This document shows, in pieces, positions 27,283-36,494 of a stretch of 64,000 nucleotides of DNA. The stretch is from Metallococcus carri (GTDB lineage: Bacteria > Actinomycetota > Actinomycetes > Actinomycetales > Dermatophilaceae). The first letter of the stretch is position 1, and each line of letters opens with the position of its first letter. The stretch lies in NCBI RefSeq assembly GCF_011440275.1, contig NZ_JAAOIV010000004.1:62001-126000 (forward strand), written 5' to 3'. The notes under the pieces were generated by a model. It was not told the DNA's origin, searched no databases, and was given only the letters and a program-made list of their open reading frames with translations. Made by a program: the position numbers and the translations under genes.

Positions 27283-28377
27283 ATGTTCAAGCGGCGTTCG
27301 TCGCTGCGCGGACCGGAGGGCCTTTATGGCTGGCTCTTCACCGCTCCGATGATCATCATCCTTGGGTTGTTTCTCTTCGCCCCGATCCTGATGGCGCTCT
27401 ACGTGAGCTTCACCAACTGGAACGGCAACGGCAGCCCGTTCGTGGCCGGCCCGAACGCGCAGTTCGTCGGCACCAAGAATTACACCGACCTGTTCACCCG
27501 GGACGGCCTGACGCGCACCGCCTTCATGCAGTCGATCAGCAACATCTTTTATTACGTGCTGCTGGTCGTGCCGATCCAGACGGTGATCGCGCTGCTGCTC
27601 GCCTTGCTCGTCAACTCGCGCGCGCTGAAGGCCAAGGGCTTCTTCCGCACCGCGTTCTACTTCCCGTCGGTGACGAGCGCGGTCGCCATCTCGACGGTGT
27701 TCCTGTTCATCTTCGGCAACAGCGGTGCGGTCAACGCCTTCCTCGGCTGGTTCGGCATCAACGGCCCGCAGTGGTTCAACGACGGTCGCGGCCTGCTCAA
27801 TATGCTGCTCAGTGCGATCGGGCTGGACGGGTCCAAGGCCGGCTGGGGCCAGCACGAAGTCCTCGGCCAGACTGTGTGGCAATGGCTTTCGGGCCCATCG
27901 GTCGCGATGACGGTCGTGATCATCCTGGTCATCTGGACCACCTCGGGCACCTTCATGCTGATGTTCCTCGCCGCCCTGCAGGATGTGCCGCCGGAAGTCG
28001 ACGAGGCCGCCGCGCTCGACGGCGCGACCGGCCTGCGCAAGCTGCTCACCGTGACCCTGCCGATGATCAAGCCGACGCTGTTCATGGTGCTCACGCTCGG
28101 CCTGATCGGCTCGTGGCAGGTCTTCGACCAGATCTACGTCATGGGCAAGGGCAACCCCAATGGCACCACGCTCAGCCCGGCCTTCCTCTCCTATCAGACC
28201 GGCTTCGCCGACCTGCGGTATGGCGTCGGTGCCGCCATGTCCTTCATCCTCTTCCTCATCATCATCGTGTGCACCATGCTGCAGCGATTCCTGTTGCGGG
28301 ACAAGGACGTTCGCCGGTCGAGGCGGCGGCAGCCGGCCGTTGCTCTCGCCGACCAGCCGGCGGGGGTGACCAAATGA
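27283..28377 (+). CDS. ABC sugar transporter permease, MalF type
   Basis: 364 residues with six membrane spans, the first at GWLFTAPMIIILGLFLFAPI. The EAA loop that docks the ATPase reads VPPEVDEAAALDGATGLRKL. There is an insertion of about 55 residues after the fourth span (ALSAIGLDGSKAGWGQH region). Start ATG 27283 follows AGGAAGGAG. The stop overlaps the next permease's ATG (ATGA). No ATPase gene is present in this operon. Confidence 0.94.
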   Translation: MFKRRSSLRGPEGLYGWLFTAPMIIILGLFLFAPILMALYVSFTNWNGNGSPFVAGPNAQFVGTKNYTDLFTRDGLTRTAFMQSISNIFYYVLLVVPIQTVIALLLALLVNSRALKAKGFFRTAFYFPSVTSAVAISTVFLFIFGNSGAVNAFLGWFGINGPQWFNDGRGLLNMLLSAIGLDGSKAGWGQHEVLGQTVWQWLSGPSVAMTVVIILVIWTTSGTFMLMFLAALQDVPPEVDEAAALDGATGLRKLLTVTLPMIKPTLFMVLTLGLIGSWQVFDQIYVMGKGNPNGTTLSPAFLSYQTGFADLRYGVGAAMSFILFLIIIVCTMLQRFLLRDKDVRRSRRRQPAVALADQPAGVTK

Positions 28378-29231
28378 GCACGCGGGTCAGCCCGATCACC
28401 CGGATCTGCGTCTATCTGGCCCTGGTGGCCTTCGCGGTGTTGTTCATCTACCCCTTCTTCGTGCAGATCGCGACGAGCTTCAAGACCGACGCCGACGCGA
28501 CGAACAACCCGTTGTCGCTCATCCCCAACCCGTTCAGCATGGCCGCGTGGCGCTCGATGTTCGACCCGAGCGCTGCCGCGCATGTGCCGATGACGACCTG
28601 GTTGTTCAACTCGGTGCTCGTCGCCTCGGTGGTCACCGTGAGCCGGGTGTTCTTCGACAGCCTCGCGGGATATGCGTTGTCCCGCTTGCGTTTTCCCGGC
28701 CGCGGCCTGGTCTTCGCGCTCGTCGTCGGGATCATGGCGGTGCCGGGTGTGGCACTGCTCATCCCGAAGTTTCTGATGGTCAACTACCTCGGGATCTACA
28801 ACACCTATGCCGCGATGATCATGCCGTTGATGATCGACGCCGCCGGCGTCTTCATCATGAAGCAGTTCTTCGACTCGGTGCCGGTGTCGATCGAGGAAGC
28901 GGCCCGGATGGACGGCGCCGGCATCTTTCGCACCTTCTGGTCGGTGGTGCTGCCGATGGCCCGGCCAGCCCTCATCACGCTGACCATCCTGTCCTTCCAG
29001 GGCTCGTGGAACGAGTTCACGCACTACCTGGTCGTGACCGATGGCACCACCGGTCACCAGACGCTGGTGACCGGCCTGGCGAGCCTGGCGAGCGGCCAGC
29101 TCGGCGCCGGCACGCAATACCCGCTCAAGCTCGGTGCGGCGCTGCTGACGACGATCCCGGTCGCGGTGCTCTTCTTCATCTTCCAGCGCTACTTCGTGCG
29201 CGGCGCCAACGAGGGTGCCGAGAAGGGCTGA
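28374..29231 (+). CDS. ABC sugar transporter permease, MalG type
   Basis: 285 residues, six spans beginning ICVYLALVAFAVLFIYPFF. The EAA motif is VPVSIEEAARMDGAGIFRTF. It pairs with the preceding permease. It is the last gene of the LacI-controlled cassette; the mycothiol-dependent dehydrogenase starts 66 bp later. The missing ATPase is probably supplied by the MsiK-like protein encoded at 36495-37574. Confidence 0.94.
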   Translation: MSTRVSPITRICVYLALVAFAVLFIYPFFVQIATSFKTDADATNNPLSLIPNPFSMAAWRSMFDPSAAAHVPMTTWLFNSVLVASVVTVSRVFFDSLAGYALSRLRFPGRGLVFALVVGIMAVPGVALLIPKFLMVNYLGIYNTYAAMIMPLMIDAAGVFIMKQFFDSVPVSIEEAARMDGAGIFRTFWSVVLPMARPALITLTILSFQGSWNEFTHYLVVTDGTTGHQTLVTGLASLASGQLGAGTQYPLKLGAALLTTIPVAVLFFIFQRYFVRGANEGAEKG

Positions 29232-29297
29232 TGCGCTGGGAAAACCTGCGGGTGAGAGTCTGGGGCTGAAGCACTCGTCACCGCCCGAAGGAGAACC

Positions 29298-30392
29298 ATG
29301 CCCCAGACCGTCAAGGCCGTCATCGCGCGCAGCAAGGGCGCCGACGTCGAACTCGTCGACATCGTCGTGCCCGATCCCGGACCGGGGGAGGCGGTCGTCG
29401 CGGTGCAGGCCTGCGGTGTCTGCCACACCGACCTGCACTATCGCGAGGGCGGCATCACCGACGACTTCCCGTTCCTGCTCGGTCACGAGGCGGCCGGCGT
29501 CGTGGAGTCGGTCGGTGACGGCGTCACCAATGTTGCGCCCGGCGACTTCGTCATCCTCAACTGGCGCGCGGTCTGCGGCGAATGCCGAGCCTGCAAGAAG
29601 GGTGTGCCGTGGTACTGCTTCGCCACGCACAACGCCACCCAGAAGATGACCCTCGAGGACGGCACCGAGCTCACCCCGGCTCTTGGCATCGGCGCCTTCG
29701 CCGAGAAGACCCTGGTCGCCGCGGGTCAGTGCACCAAGGTCGAGCAGGCCGACCCGGCCGCGGTCGGGTTGCTGGGCTGCGGAGTGATGGCCGGCTTCGG
29801 CGCGGCGGTGAACACCGGCGCGATCCAGCGCGGCGAGTCGATCGCCGTGATCGGCTGCGGCGGGGTCGGTGACGCGGCGATCGCGGGCGCGCATGTTGCC
29901 GGCGCGACGACGATCATCGCGGTCGACGTGGACGACGCGAAGCTGGAGACCGCCAAGAAGTTCGGCGCCACGCACACGATCAACTCCCGCACCGAGGACG
30001 TGGTGGCGAAGGTCAAGGAGTTGACTGGCGGCTTCGGCGCCGATGTCGTGGTCGAGGCGGTCGGCCGCCCGGAGACCTACGAGCAGGCCTTCTTCGCCCG
30101 CGACCTCGCCGGCCGCGTCGTGCTGGTCGGCGTGCCGTCGCCGGGGGCGACGGTCGAGTTGCCGCTCATCGAGATCTTCGGCCGCGGCGGTTCGCTGAAG
30201 TCCAGTTGGTATGGCGACTGCCTGCCCAGCCGGGACTTCCCCATGCTCGTCGACCTCTACCGGCAGGGGCGTTTCGACCTGGACGCCTTCGTCTCCGAGC
30301 GGATCGGCCTCGGCGATGTGGAGGCGGCGTTCGACAAGATGCGCGAGGGCGCGGTGCTGCGCTCGGTCGTGGAGCTGGAGGCCGCCAAGTGA
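29298..30392 (+). CDS. mscR: S-(hydroxymethyl)mycothiol dehydrogenase (formaldehyde detoxification)
   Basis: 364-residue zinc-dependent medium-chain dehydrogenase. Catalytic zinc ligands are in CGVCHTD (Cys42) and GHE (His63-Glu64). The structural-zinc lobe supplies [10 protein letters not shown] and a later Cys. NAD-binding [10 protein letters not shown] follows. Sequence blocks ([51 protein letters not shown]) are those of MscR, which oxidises the formaldehyde-mycothiol adduct. The stop overlaps the GTG start of the metallo-beta-lactamase-fold gene, a pairing conserved in mycobacteria. Confidence 0.93.
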   Translation: MPQTVKAVIARSKGADVELVDIVVPDPGPGEAVVAVQACGVCHTDLHYREGGITDDFPFLLGHEAAGVVESVGDGVTNVAPGDFVILNWRAVCGECRACKKGVPWYCFATHNATQKMTLEDGTELTPALGIGAFAEKTLVAAGQCTKVEQADPAAVGLLGCGVMAGFGAAVNTGAIQRGESIAVIGCGGVGDAAIAGAHVAGATTIIAVDVDDAKLETAKKFGATHTINSRTEDVVAKVKELTGGFGADVVVEAVGRPETYEQAFFARDLAGRVVLVGVPSPGATVELPLIEIFGRGGSLKSSWYGDCLPSRDFPMLVDLYRQGRFDLDAFVSERIGLGDVEAAFDKMREGAVLRSVVELEAAK

Positions 30393-31003
30393 GCGGCGAC
30401 CTGCGCCTCGACAAGGTCGTCACCGCGGGCACCTTCAGCCTGGACGGTGGCGTCTGGGAGGTCGACAACAATGTCTGGATCGTCGGCGACGACGACAGCT
30501 GTGTGGTCATCGACGCGGCGCACGACGCCGAGCCGATCCTGCAGGCGATCGGGGACCGCCGGGTCACGGCGATCCTGCTGACCCACGCCCACGACGACCA
30601 CATTGGCGCGGTGCGCGAACTGCGCGAGGCGACCGGAGCCCCGGCATACCTCCACCCGGAGGACCGGGTGCTGTGGGAGATGACCTATCCCGACGAGACG
30701 CCGGACGAAGACCTCGTCAACGGTCAGCAGATCCCGGTGGCCGGGTCGGTGCTTCGGGTGCTCCACACGCCGGGGCATGCGCCGGGGGCGTGCTGTTTCG
30801 TCAGCGACGACCTCGGTTGTGTCTTCACCGGCGACACCCTCTTCCAGGGCGGACCGGGCGCGACCGGCCGGTCGTTCAGCGACGAGGACACCATCCTGGA
30901 CTCAATTCGCACCCGGCTGTTCGCGCTGCCGGGGCAGACGGTCGTGCACACCGGCCACGGTGACGACACCACCATCGCGGCCGAGAAGGCAGCGCTCAGC
31001 TGA
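30389..31003 (+). CDS. Metallo-beta-lactamase-fold hydrolase, MscR partner
   Basis: 204 residues. Zinc motif T-H-A-H-D-D-H near residue 65, a later HTPGHAPG histidine, GDTLF aspartate and GHG histidine complete a glyoxalase-II-like metal site. Coupled to mscR by a four-base overlap, so it probably hydrolyses the S-formylmycothiol (or another acyl-mycothiol) made by MscR. That activity is inferred from context, not shown by the sequence. Confidence 0.88.
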   Translation: MSGDLRLDKVVTAGTFSLDGGVWEVDNNVWIVGDDDSCVVIDAAHDAEPILQAIGDRRVTAILLTHAHDDHIGAVRELREATGAPAYLHPEDRVLWEMTYPDETPDEDLVNGQQIPVAGSVLRVLHTPGHAPGACCFVSDDLGCVFTGDTLFQGGPGATGRSFSDEDTILDSIRTRLFALPGQTVVHTGHGDDTTIAAEKAALS

Positions 31004-31043
31004 CTGGTCGGGGGCGGTGCTGCCTGGCCGATAAACTCGGCGG

Positions 31044-32477
31044 GTGACTCTGCACCTGTACGACAGCGCCACTCGTGAGCTGCGGCCGTTCGCACCGCTG
31101 CACCCCGGCAAGGTCGGCATGTACATCTGCGGGCTCACCACCCAGGGCGCGCCGCACCTCGGCCACGTGCGCTTCACCGTGGCCTTCGACATCCTGCGCC
31201 GCTGGCTGACGATCGGCCACGGCTACGACGTCGACCTGGTGCGCAATGTCACCGACATCGACGACAAGATCCTCGACAAGTCGGCCGAGGCGGGCGTGCC
31301 GTGGCAGGAGTGGGCCTACCGCTTCGAGCGCGAGACCTCCGATGCCCTCGACGCGCTTGGCGTGCAGCGGCCCTCCTACGAGCCGCGCGCGACCGGTCAC
31401 GTGCCGGACATGATCGAGCTGATGGACACCCTGATCGCCAAGGGGCATGCCTATCCCGCGCCGGACGGCAGCGGTGATGTCTACTTCGACGTGCGGTCGT
31501 GGCCGGCATACGGCGAGCTCACCCGGCAGAAGATCGAGGACATGGAGGCGGCGCCCGACGCCGACCCGCGCGGCAAGCACGACCCGCGCGACTTCGCGCT
31601 CTGGAAGGGGCACAAGGCCGGCGAGCCGGAGACCGCGAGCTGGCCGACGCCCTACGGTCACGGCCGCCCGGGCTGGCATCTGGAATGCTCGGCGATGGCC
31701 CGCCGCTGGCTCGGCGACGAGTTCGACATCCACGGCGGCGGCCTGGACCTGCGGTTCCCGCACCACGAGAACGAGCTCGCGCAGTCGCGGGCGGCCGGGC
31801 TGGGCTTCGCGCGCTACTGGATGCACAACGGCCTGCTCACCATCGGCGGCGAGAAGATGAGCAAGTCGATCGGCAACACCCTGGCGGTGAGCGAGGTGAT
31901 CAAGCAGCACCGCCCGCTCGCGGTCCGTTACTACCTGAGCGCCGTGCACTACCGCGCCCAGCTCGACTATCACGAGGGCTCGCTCGTCGAGGCCGGCGCC
32001 GCCGTCGACCGGATCGAGGGCTTCCTGCATCGCGTCCTCGGGCCGGCACCCGAGCTCGGGCCGGTGCGGGTGGACGACCTGCCGCCGGCCTTCGCCGACG
32101 CCATGGACGACGACGTCAATGTCTCCGGCGCACTCGCGGTCGTCTTCGACACCATCCGCGAGGGCAATAGCGCGTATGACGACGGCGACGACGCCCGCGC
32201 CGAGGAGGCCGCCCGCCAGGTGGTCGCCATGACCGAGGTGCTCGGCATCAATCCCTATGACCCGCAATGGAATTCATCCGGAAGTTCGCGCTCGGACGAG
32301 GCCCTGGACGCGGTCATCGGGATCCTGCTCGACACCCGCAAGCAGGCGAGGGCGGCCCGTGATTTCGCGACCGCCGACGCCATCCGTGACCAGCTGACCG
32401 CCGCCGGCATCGCCGTCGAGGACACGCCTGACGGCGCCCGCTGGTCGCTGTCGGCTCCCACCGAACCGAAGGACTGA
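31044..32477 (+). CDS. cysS: Cysteinyl-tRNA synthetase
   Basis: 477-residue class I synthetase. Zinc ligand Cys29 in MYICGLT, HIGH variant [13 protein letters not shown] zinc-binding stretch, [15 protein letters not shown] and KMSKS. It charges tRNA-Cys. MshC is a paralogue of similar fold, but the pairing with rlmB and the complete anticodon-binding C-terminus make CysS the right call. Start is GTG 31044. It precedes rlmB by 6 bp. Confidence 0.95.
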   Translation: MTLHLYDSATRELRPFAPLHPGKVGMYICGLTTQGAPHLGHVRFTVAFDILRRWLTIGHGYDVDLVRNVTDIDDKILDKSAEAGVPWQEWAYRFERETSDALDALGVQRPSYEPRATGHVPDMIELMDTLIAKGHAYPAPDGSGDVYFDVRSWPAYGELTRQKIEDMEAAPDADPRGKHDPRDFALWKGHKAGEPETASWPTPYGHGRPGWHLECSAMARRWLGDEFDIHGGGLDLRFPHHENELAQSRAAGLGFARYWMHNGLLTIGGEKMSKSIGNTLAVSEVIKQHRPLAVRYYLSAVHYRAQLDYHEGSLVEAGAAVDRIEGFLHRVLGPAPELGPVRVDDLPPAFADAMDDDVNVSGALAVVFDTIREGNSAYDDGDDARAEEAARQVVAMTEVLGINPYDPQWNSSGSSRSDEALDAVIGILLDTRKQARAARDFATADAIRDQLTAAGIAVEDTPDGARWSLSAPTEPKD

Positions 32478-32483
32478 TCAGGT

Positions 32484-33440
32484 ATGCCGGGCAACTCCGC
32501 GCGTCGTGGCGCCGTGCGCAAGGGCGGCTCCAAGAAGGGCGCGACCGTCGGCAGCGGGGGTCAGCGTCGCCGTGGGCTGGAAGGCAAGGGCCCCACGCCG
32601 AAGGCCGTCGACCGCCCCAACCACAAGGCGTACAAGGCGGCGCAGAAGGCCGGCCGGTCCAAAACCGGTGCGCCGCAACGTCGTTCGAAGCCTTCGCAGG
32701 AGGTGATCGCGGGACGCAACTCGGTGCTGGAAGCCCTGCGCACCGGCATACCTGCGACGGCGCTGCACGTGGCCGGTCGGATCGACTCCGATGACCGGGT
32801 GCGCGAGAGCCTCAAGATCGCCGCCGACCGGGCGCTGCCGATCATGGAGACCCAGCGCACCGAGCTGGACCGGATGACCGACGACTCGGTGCACCAGGGC
32901 ATCGCCTTGCAGGTGCCTCCCTATCAGTACGCCGACGCGCGCGATCTGATCGACCCGGAGGCACCCGGCATACCGCTGGTGGTGGCGCTCGACGGGATCA
33001 CCGATCCGCGCAATCTCGGCGCGATCGTCCGGTCGGTGGCGGCCTTCGGCGGCCACGGCGTGATCGTGCCCGAGCGGCGCAGCACCGGCATGACCGCCGC
33101 GGCCTGGAAGACCTCGGCCGGCGCGGCGGCACGCATCCCGGTCGCGCTCGCGACCAACCTGACCCGGGCGTTGCAGGACTTCCGCAAGGCCGGCTTCTTC
33201 GTCATCGGCCTGGACATGGACGGCGACGTCGAGCTGCCCGATCTGCAGCTCGCCTCCGAGCCGCTGGTGATCGTCGTCGGCTCGGAGGGCAAGGGACTGT
33301 CGCGCCTCGTGCGGGAGACCTGCGACCAGGTGGTGTCGGTGCCGATGAGCTCGGCGGTGGAAAGCCTCAACGCCGGCATCGCCGCTTCGGTGACGCTCTA
33401 TGAAGTGGCGCGCCAGCGGCGGCAGACCTCCCCGCGCTAG
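32484..33440 (+). CDS. rlmB: 23S rRNA (guanosine-2'-O)-methyltransferase RlmB-type
   Basis: 318 residues. A basic, disordered N-terminal tail (about 1-75, rich in Lys, Arg and Gly) precedes the substrate-binding domain ([15 protein letters not shown]) and the SpoU/TrmH knot domain ([35 protein letters not shown] and [22 protein letters not shown]). Such enzymes methylate G2251 of 23S rRNA. It uses the rare codon ATA twice (TGIPAT and PGIPLV), each within a GGCATAC motif. Confidence 0.93.
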   Translation: MPGNSARRGAVRKGGSKKGATVGSGGQRRRGLEGKGPTPKAVDRPNHKAYKAAQKAGRSKTGAPQRRSKPSQEVIAGRNSVLEALRTGIPATALHVAGRIDSDDRVRESLKIAADRALPIMETQRTELDRMTDDSVHQGIALQVPPYQYADARDLIDPEAPGIPLVVALDGITDPRNLGAIVRSVAAFGGHGVIVPERRSTGMTAAAWKTSAGAAARIPVALATNLTRALQDFRKAGFFVIGLDMDGDVELPDLQLASEPLVIVVGSEGKGLSRLVRETCDQVVSVPMSSAVESLNAGIAASVTLYEVARQRRQTSPR

Positions 33441-33565
33441 CCGCTTGGGCGCCGCGCGGTGCGCTGTAACACGCGATCGGTCCCGAATCCGCTTAGGCTG
33501 TCGGGGAGGCGCTCGGCATCCGCCGAGCGAGAGATCAGCCGCCATGGCTGCGCAGGAGGGAAGCA

Positions 33566-34087
33566 ATGAGCAATTACGGCACGCCGAACGACCCCAACAA
33601 CCCGAACGACCCCTACGGCCAGCAGGGCGGCCAGCCCTACGGTGAGCAGCCGTACGGTCAGCAGGGTGCGCAGGGTCAGCCGTATGGCGACCCGAATGCG
33701 CCGGCCGGTCAGCCCTATGGCGACCCGAACCAGCCGCAGGGTTACGGCGACTACGACAAGAACCAGTACGGCCAGGGCCAGTACGACCAGAGCCAGTACG
33801 GCGGCGCGGCCCCGGCCTACGACCCCAACCAGGGTGGGTATGCCGGCACCATGGCGCCGGTCGAGAACAAGAAGGCCAATACCGCGCTCATCCTGAGCTG
33901 CGTCGGCGTCTTCTGCGGCATCCTCGCGATCGTCGGCATCGTCCTTGGCGTGCAGTCCAAGAAGGAGATCCAGCAGTCCGGCGGCACCCAGACCGGTGCG
34001 GGCAAGGCCCAGGCCGCGATCATCATCGGTGCGGTCATCCTGGTGCTCAACGTCATCTTCGGGATCATCCAGGCCACCAAGGGCTGA
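33566..34087 (+). CDS. DUF4190-like membrane protein with Tyr/Gln/Gly/Pro-rich N-terminus
   Basis: 173 residues. Residues 1 to about 95 are low-complexity, built of PYGQQG, QPYGDPN and QYGQ blocks. Two membrane spans follow (TALILSCVGVFCGILAIVGIVLGV and AAIIIGAVILVLNVIFGII). The architecture is common in actinobacterial DUF4190 proteins of unknown role; the disordered, aromatic-rich tail is probably cytoplasmic. A strong hairpin follows. The next gene (34186) has a similar tail. Confidence 0.75.
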   Translation: MSNYGTPNDPNNPNDPYGQQGGQPYGEQPYGQQGAQGQPYGDPNAPAGQPYGDPNQPQGYGDYDKNQYGQGQYDQSQYGGAAPAYDPNQGGYAGTMAPVENKKANTALILSCVGVFCGILAIVGIVLGVQSKKEIQQSGGTQTGAGKAQAAIIIGAVILVLNVIFGIIQATKG

Positions 34088-34103
34088 CCCGACCCGCAAC
34101 GCA

Positions 34104-34140
34104 GAAGGGGCCGCTCCGACGACATCGGAGCGGCCCCTTC
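34104..34140. terminator. Strong hairpin after the DUF4190-like gene
   Basis: A perfect 16-bp stem (GAAGGGGCCGCTCCGA and complement), loop CGACA, starting 16 bp past the stop codon. Confidence 0.85.
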
Positions 34141-34185
34141 GTATCCGTCATCTAAGCTGCTCGCAACGACCGCACCAGGGGAGAG

Positions 34186-34746
34186 ATGATGTCGAACGAC
34201 GGTTATCAGGGCCAGCCGGATCCGTACGGGCAGCAGAATGGCCCGTATGCCGGCCCGCAGTCCGGTGACTACGGCAAGCCACCGAGCCAGGGCGTCGGCG
34301 AGGGATACGGCCAGCCGGACGCTGCGGCATACGGCGGCTATGACGACCCGCAGTGGGGGGCGATGCAGCAGCCCGGACCGTTCAACGACCAGTTCTTCGT
34401 CTCGGTGATGGGTCGCGAGCAGGGCCCGATCGACTACGGCCAGTTGCAGATGATGGCGCAGTCGAAGGCGCTCGCGCCGGAGACCTTCGTGCGGTCGGCG
34501 AGCGGCGGGACGCCCTTCCCCGCCAAGCAGATCCCGGGCTTGTTCTCCGACAAGGAGTGGGTGACCGCGCTGCTGTTGTCGGTCTTCCTCGGCACCTTCG
34601 GGGTCGACCGGTTCTATCTCGGCCAGACCGGTCTCGGCATCGCCAAGCTGCTGACGCTCGGTGGCTGCGGCATCTGGCACATCATCGACGTCATCCTGAT
34701 CGCGATGCGCAATATCACCGACTCCGAGGGACGGCAGCTGTCCTGA
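34186..34746 (+). CDS. GYF_2 plus TM2-domain membrane protein
   Basis: 186 residues. A Tyr/Gly/Gln/Pro-rich tail (about 1-65) is followed by a GYF_2-like domain (about 68-115, [19 protein letters not shown]) and a C-terminal TM2 domain (about 122-183): two membrane spans with the connecting signature [21 protein letters not shown] and a final [10 protein letters not shown]. Function of TM2 proteins is not established; the GYF-like domain probably binds proline-rich sequence. Coupled to the next gene by a one-base overlap. Confidence 0.85.
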   Translation: MMSNDGYQGQPDPYGQQNGPYAGPQSGDYGKPPSQGVGEGYGQPDAAAYGGYDDPQWGAMQQPGPFNDQFFVSVMGREQGPIDYGQLQMMAQSKALAPETFVRSASGGTPFPAKQIPGLFSDKEWVTALLLSVFLGTFGVDRFYLGQTGLGIAKLLTLGGCGIWHIIDVILIAMRNITDSEGRQLS

Positions 34747-35171
34747 TGGCGCTCGCCGCATCCCGTCGGCCGGTGACCCGGCGTGGGCTGTTGCTGCCCA
34801 TTGCCGGGATCGGCGCCGCGCTGCTCGCGGCAGCCGTGGTGCCGGTCAGCACGATGTCCTCCGGGCCGACCACCTGCCCGATGCTGTTGCTCACCGGCTT
34901 GCCGTGCCCGCTGTGCGGTGCGACCCGGTCGTGGACGATGCTGTTGCACGGCAACGCAGCCGACGCGATGCGGCTCAACCCGACCGCACCCCTGGTGATG
35001 CTGCTGGCGATCGTCGTCGAAGTGTTCCTGGTGCGGCAGTTCGTCACCGGCGCGCGGTTGCCGCGCTGGGTGAGCCGGGGCCTGTTCCCGGCGGTCGTCG
35101 CCGTCGTCGCGGTCTATGGCATCACCCGGGCGGTGCTGGTCGGCACCGGCGCCTGGGTCTGGCCGGGCTGA
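34746..35171 (+). CDS. DUF2752 membrane protein
   Basis: 141 residues, three membrane spans. The hallmark C-P-x-C-G-x-T-R motif of DUF2752 is present (CPLCGATRSW). The role is unknown; its repeated association with TM2-domain genes in actinobacteria suggests a shared membrane function. It is translationally coupled to the TM2 gene and converges tail to tail on the DUF4032 gene with a single base between the two stops. Confidence 0.85.
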   Translation: MALAASRRPVTRRGLLLPIAGIGAALLAAAVVPVSTMSSGPTTCPMLLLTGLPCPLCGATRSWTMLLHGNAADAMRLNPTAPLVMLLAIVVEVFLVRQFVTGARLPRWVSRGLFPAVVAVVAVYGITRAVLVGTGAWVWPG

Positions 35172-35172
35172 C

Positions 35173-36417
35173 TCACTCCTTGGCGCGGACCGGCAACTCC
35201 TCGGTGTCCACGCCGACCACCGACCGCTCGTCCGGCTTGTGCGGCAGGACGTTCTTGACGTAATCCTTCACCGCCTCCTCGATGGCGATGTCCTTCTTGG
35301 CCTGCTCGGACATGTACCACCGGTGCTCGAGCACCTCGTGGAAGATCTCGGCCGGCTCGAGTTTGCCGCGCAGTTCCCGCGGGACGGTGCGGGTGATCGG
35401 CTCATAGATGCGGTTCAGCCAGTCGTGGGCGACGAGTTCCTCGTCCTCGTTCTGCCGGTCGGTCGCGGCGCGGAAGGAGTCCAGGTCGTTGAGCAGCCGG
35501 CGCGCCTGGTTGTCCTCGACGTCCAGCCCGGTGAGGCGCAGCAGCCGCCGGCAGTGGTGACCGGCGTCGACGATCTTGGGCTGGATCTGGATGCTCGTGC
35601 CGTCGATGTCGGTGGTGATGTCGAGTTCGCCGACGTCGAAGCCGGCGTCGTTGAGTTTGCGGATGCGTTCGTCGACCTGCCAGCGGTTGCCGTATTCGAA
35701 CTTCTCGGTCGCGGTGAGCACATCCCACAGTTCGTCATACCGGCTGATGATCCGCTCGGAGACGACGAGCGGGTCGATGTCGAGGTCGACGAAGCCGCCC
35801 GCCTGCAGGTCCATCAGCTCTCCGGCGATGTTCACCCGGGCGATGTCGAGGTCGTGCAGCCGCTGCCCGCGGCTGAGCGAACTCTGGTGCAGCTCACCGG
35901 TTTCCGCGTCGACGAGGTATGCCGCGAACTCGCCGGCGTTGCGCTTGAACAGGGTGTTGGACAAGGACACATCACCCCAGAAGAAGCCGACCAGGTGCAG
36001 CCGCACGAGCAGCACGGCGAGCGCGTCGATGAGCCGGTCGGCGGTGTCCTTGCGCAGGCTCTGGCTGAGCATGGCGCGGTAGGGCAGGGAGAACTGCAGG
36101 TGCCGGGTCAGCAGGCAGGCGTCCAGTGGCCGGCCGTCCCGTGCCACCCGGCCGGTGACGACACCCACGGCCTCGACCGTCGGCTCGTTGAGCCGGCGCA
36201 GAGCGCGCAGCATCTCGTACTCGCGGCGGGCCAGGTCGGCCTTGATCTCCTTGATCGCGATGACCCGTCCCTCGATCCGCACGAACCGCACGACATGCCG
36301 GGAGATGCCGCGGGGGAGTGCGGCGAGCAGATCCTCCGGCCACTCCTCCAGCGGGAGTGACCAGGGCAGATCGAGCAGAGCCGGCCAGGGCCGGCCCGTC
36401 GTGATGTCGAGGGCCAC
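35173..36417 (-). CDS. DUF4032 protein with kinase-like N-terminal domain
   Basis: 414 residues. The N-terminal half has the pattern of lipopolysaccharide-kinase-like folds: a Lys in VIAIKEIKADLA, a Glu in the following helix and a catalytic-loop-like FFWGDVSLSNTLF (D and N), then LVDAETGE in place of DFG. The C-terminal half is the DUF4032 domain (NRWQVDERIRKLNDAGFDVGEL). Actinobacteria-specific; substrate unknown. The nucleotide-binding role is inferred from the motif layout. Confidence 0.75.
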   Translation of the reverse strand: MALDITTGRPWPALLDLPWSLPLEEWPEDLLAALPRGISRHVVRFVRIEGRVIAIKEIKADLARREYEMLRALRRLNEPTVEAVGVVTGRVARDGRPLDACLLTRHLQFSLPYRAMLSQSLRKDTADRLIDALAVLLVRLHLVGFFWGDVSLSNTLFKRNAGEFAAYLVDAETGELHQSSLSRGQRLHDLDIARVNIAGELMDLQAGGFVDLDIDPLVVSERIISRYDELWDVLTATEKFEYGNRWQVDERIRKLNDAGFDVGELDITTDIDGTSIQIQPKIVDAGHHCRRLLRLTGLDVEDNQARRLLNDLDSFRAATDRQNEDEELVAHDWLNRIYEPITRTVPRELRGKLEPAEIFHEVLEHRWYMSEQAKKDIAIEEAVKDYVKNVLPHKPDERSVVGVDTEELPVRAKE

Positions 36418-36430
36418 GTGCTCACCTTAC

Positions 36431-36476
36431 GCATCGGCCCGGTCCGCGCAGTGTGCTGCGCGGACCGGGCCGATGC
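36431..36476. terminator. Large perfect hairpin downstream of msiK
   Basis: A 20-bp perfect stem (36431-36450 with 36457-36476, G+C-rich, beginning GCATCGGCCC) and a 6-nt loop. It lies between the msiK stop and the start of the DUF4032 gene, both on the minus strand, so it probably ends the msiK transcript. Confidence 0.85.
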
Positions 36477-36494
36477 CTGTCACGGGGGTGTGGC

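Noticed and set aside
31044-32477. mshC (cysteine:GlcN-Ins ligase) instead of cysS
   Set aside because: The gene is paired with rlmB and carries the full CysS C-terminus, as in the conserved cysS-rlmB block.
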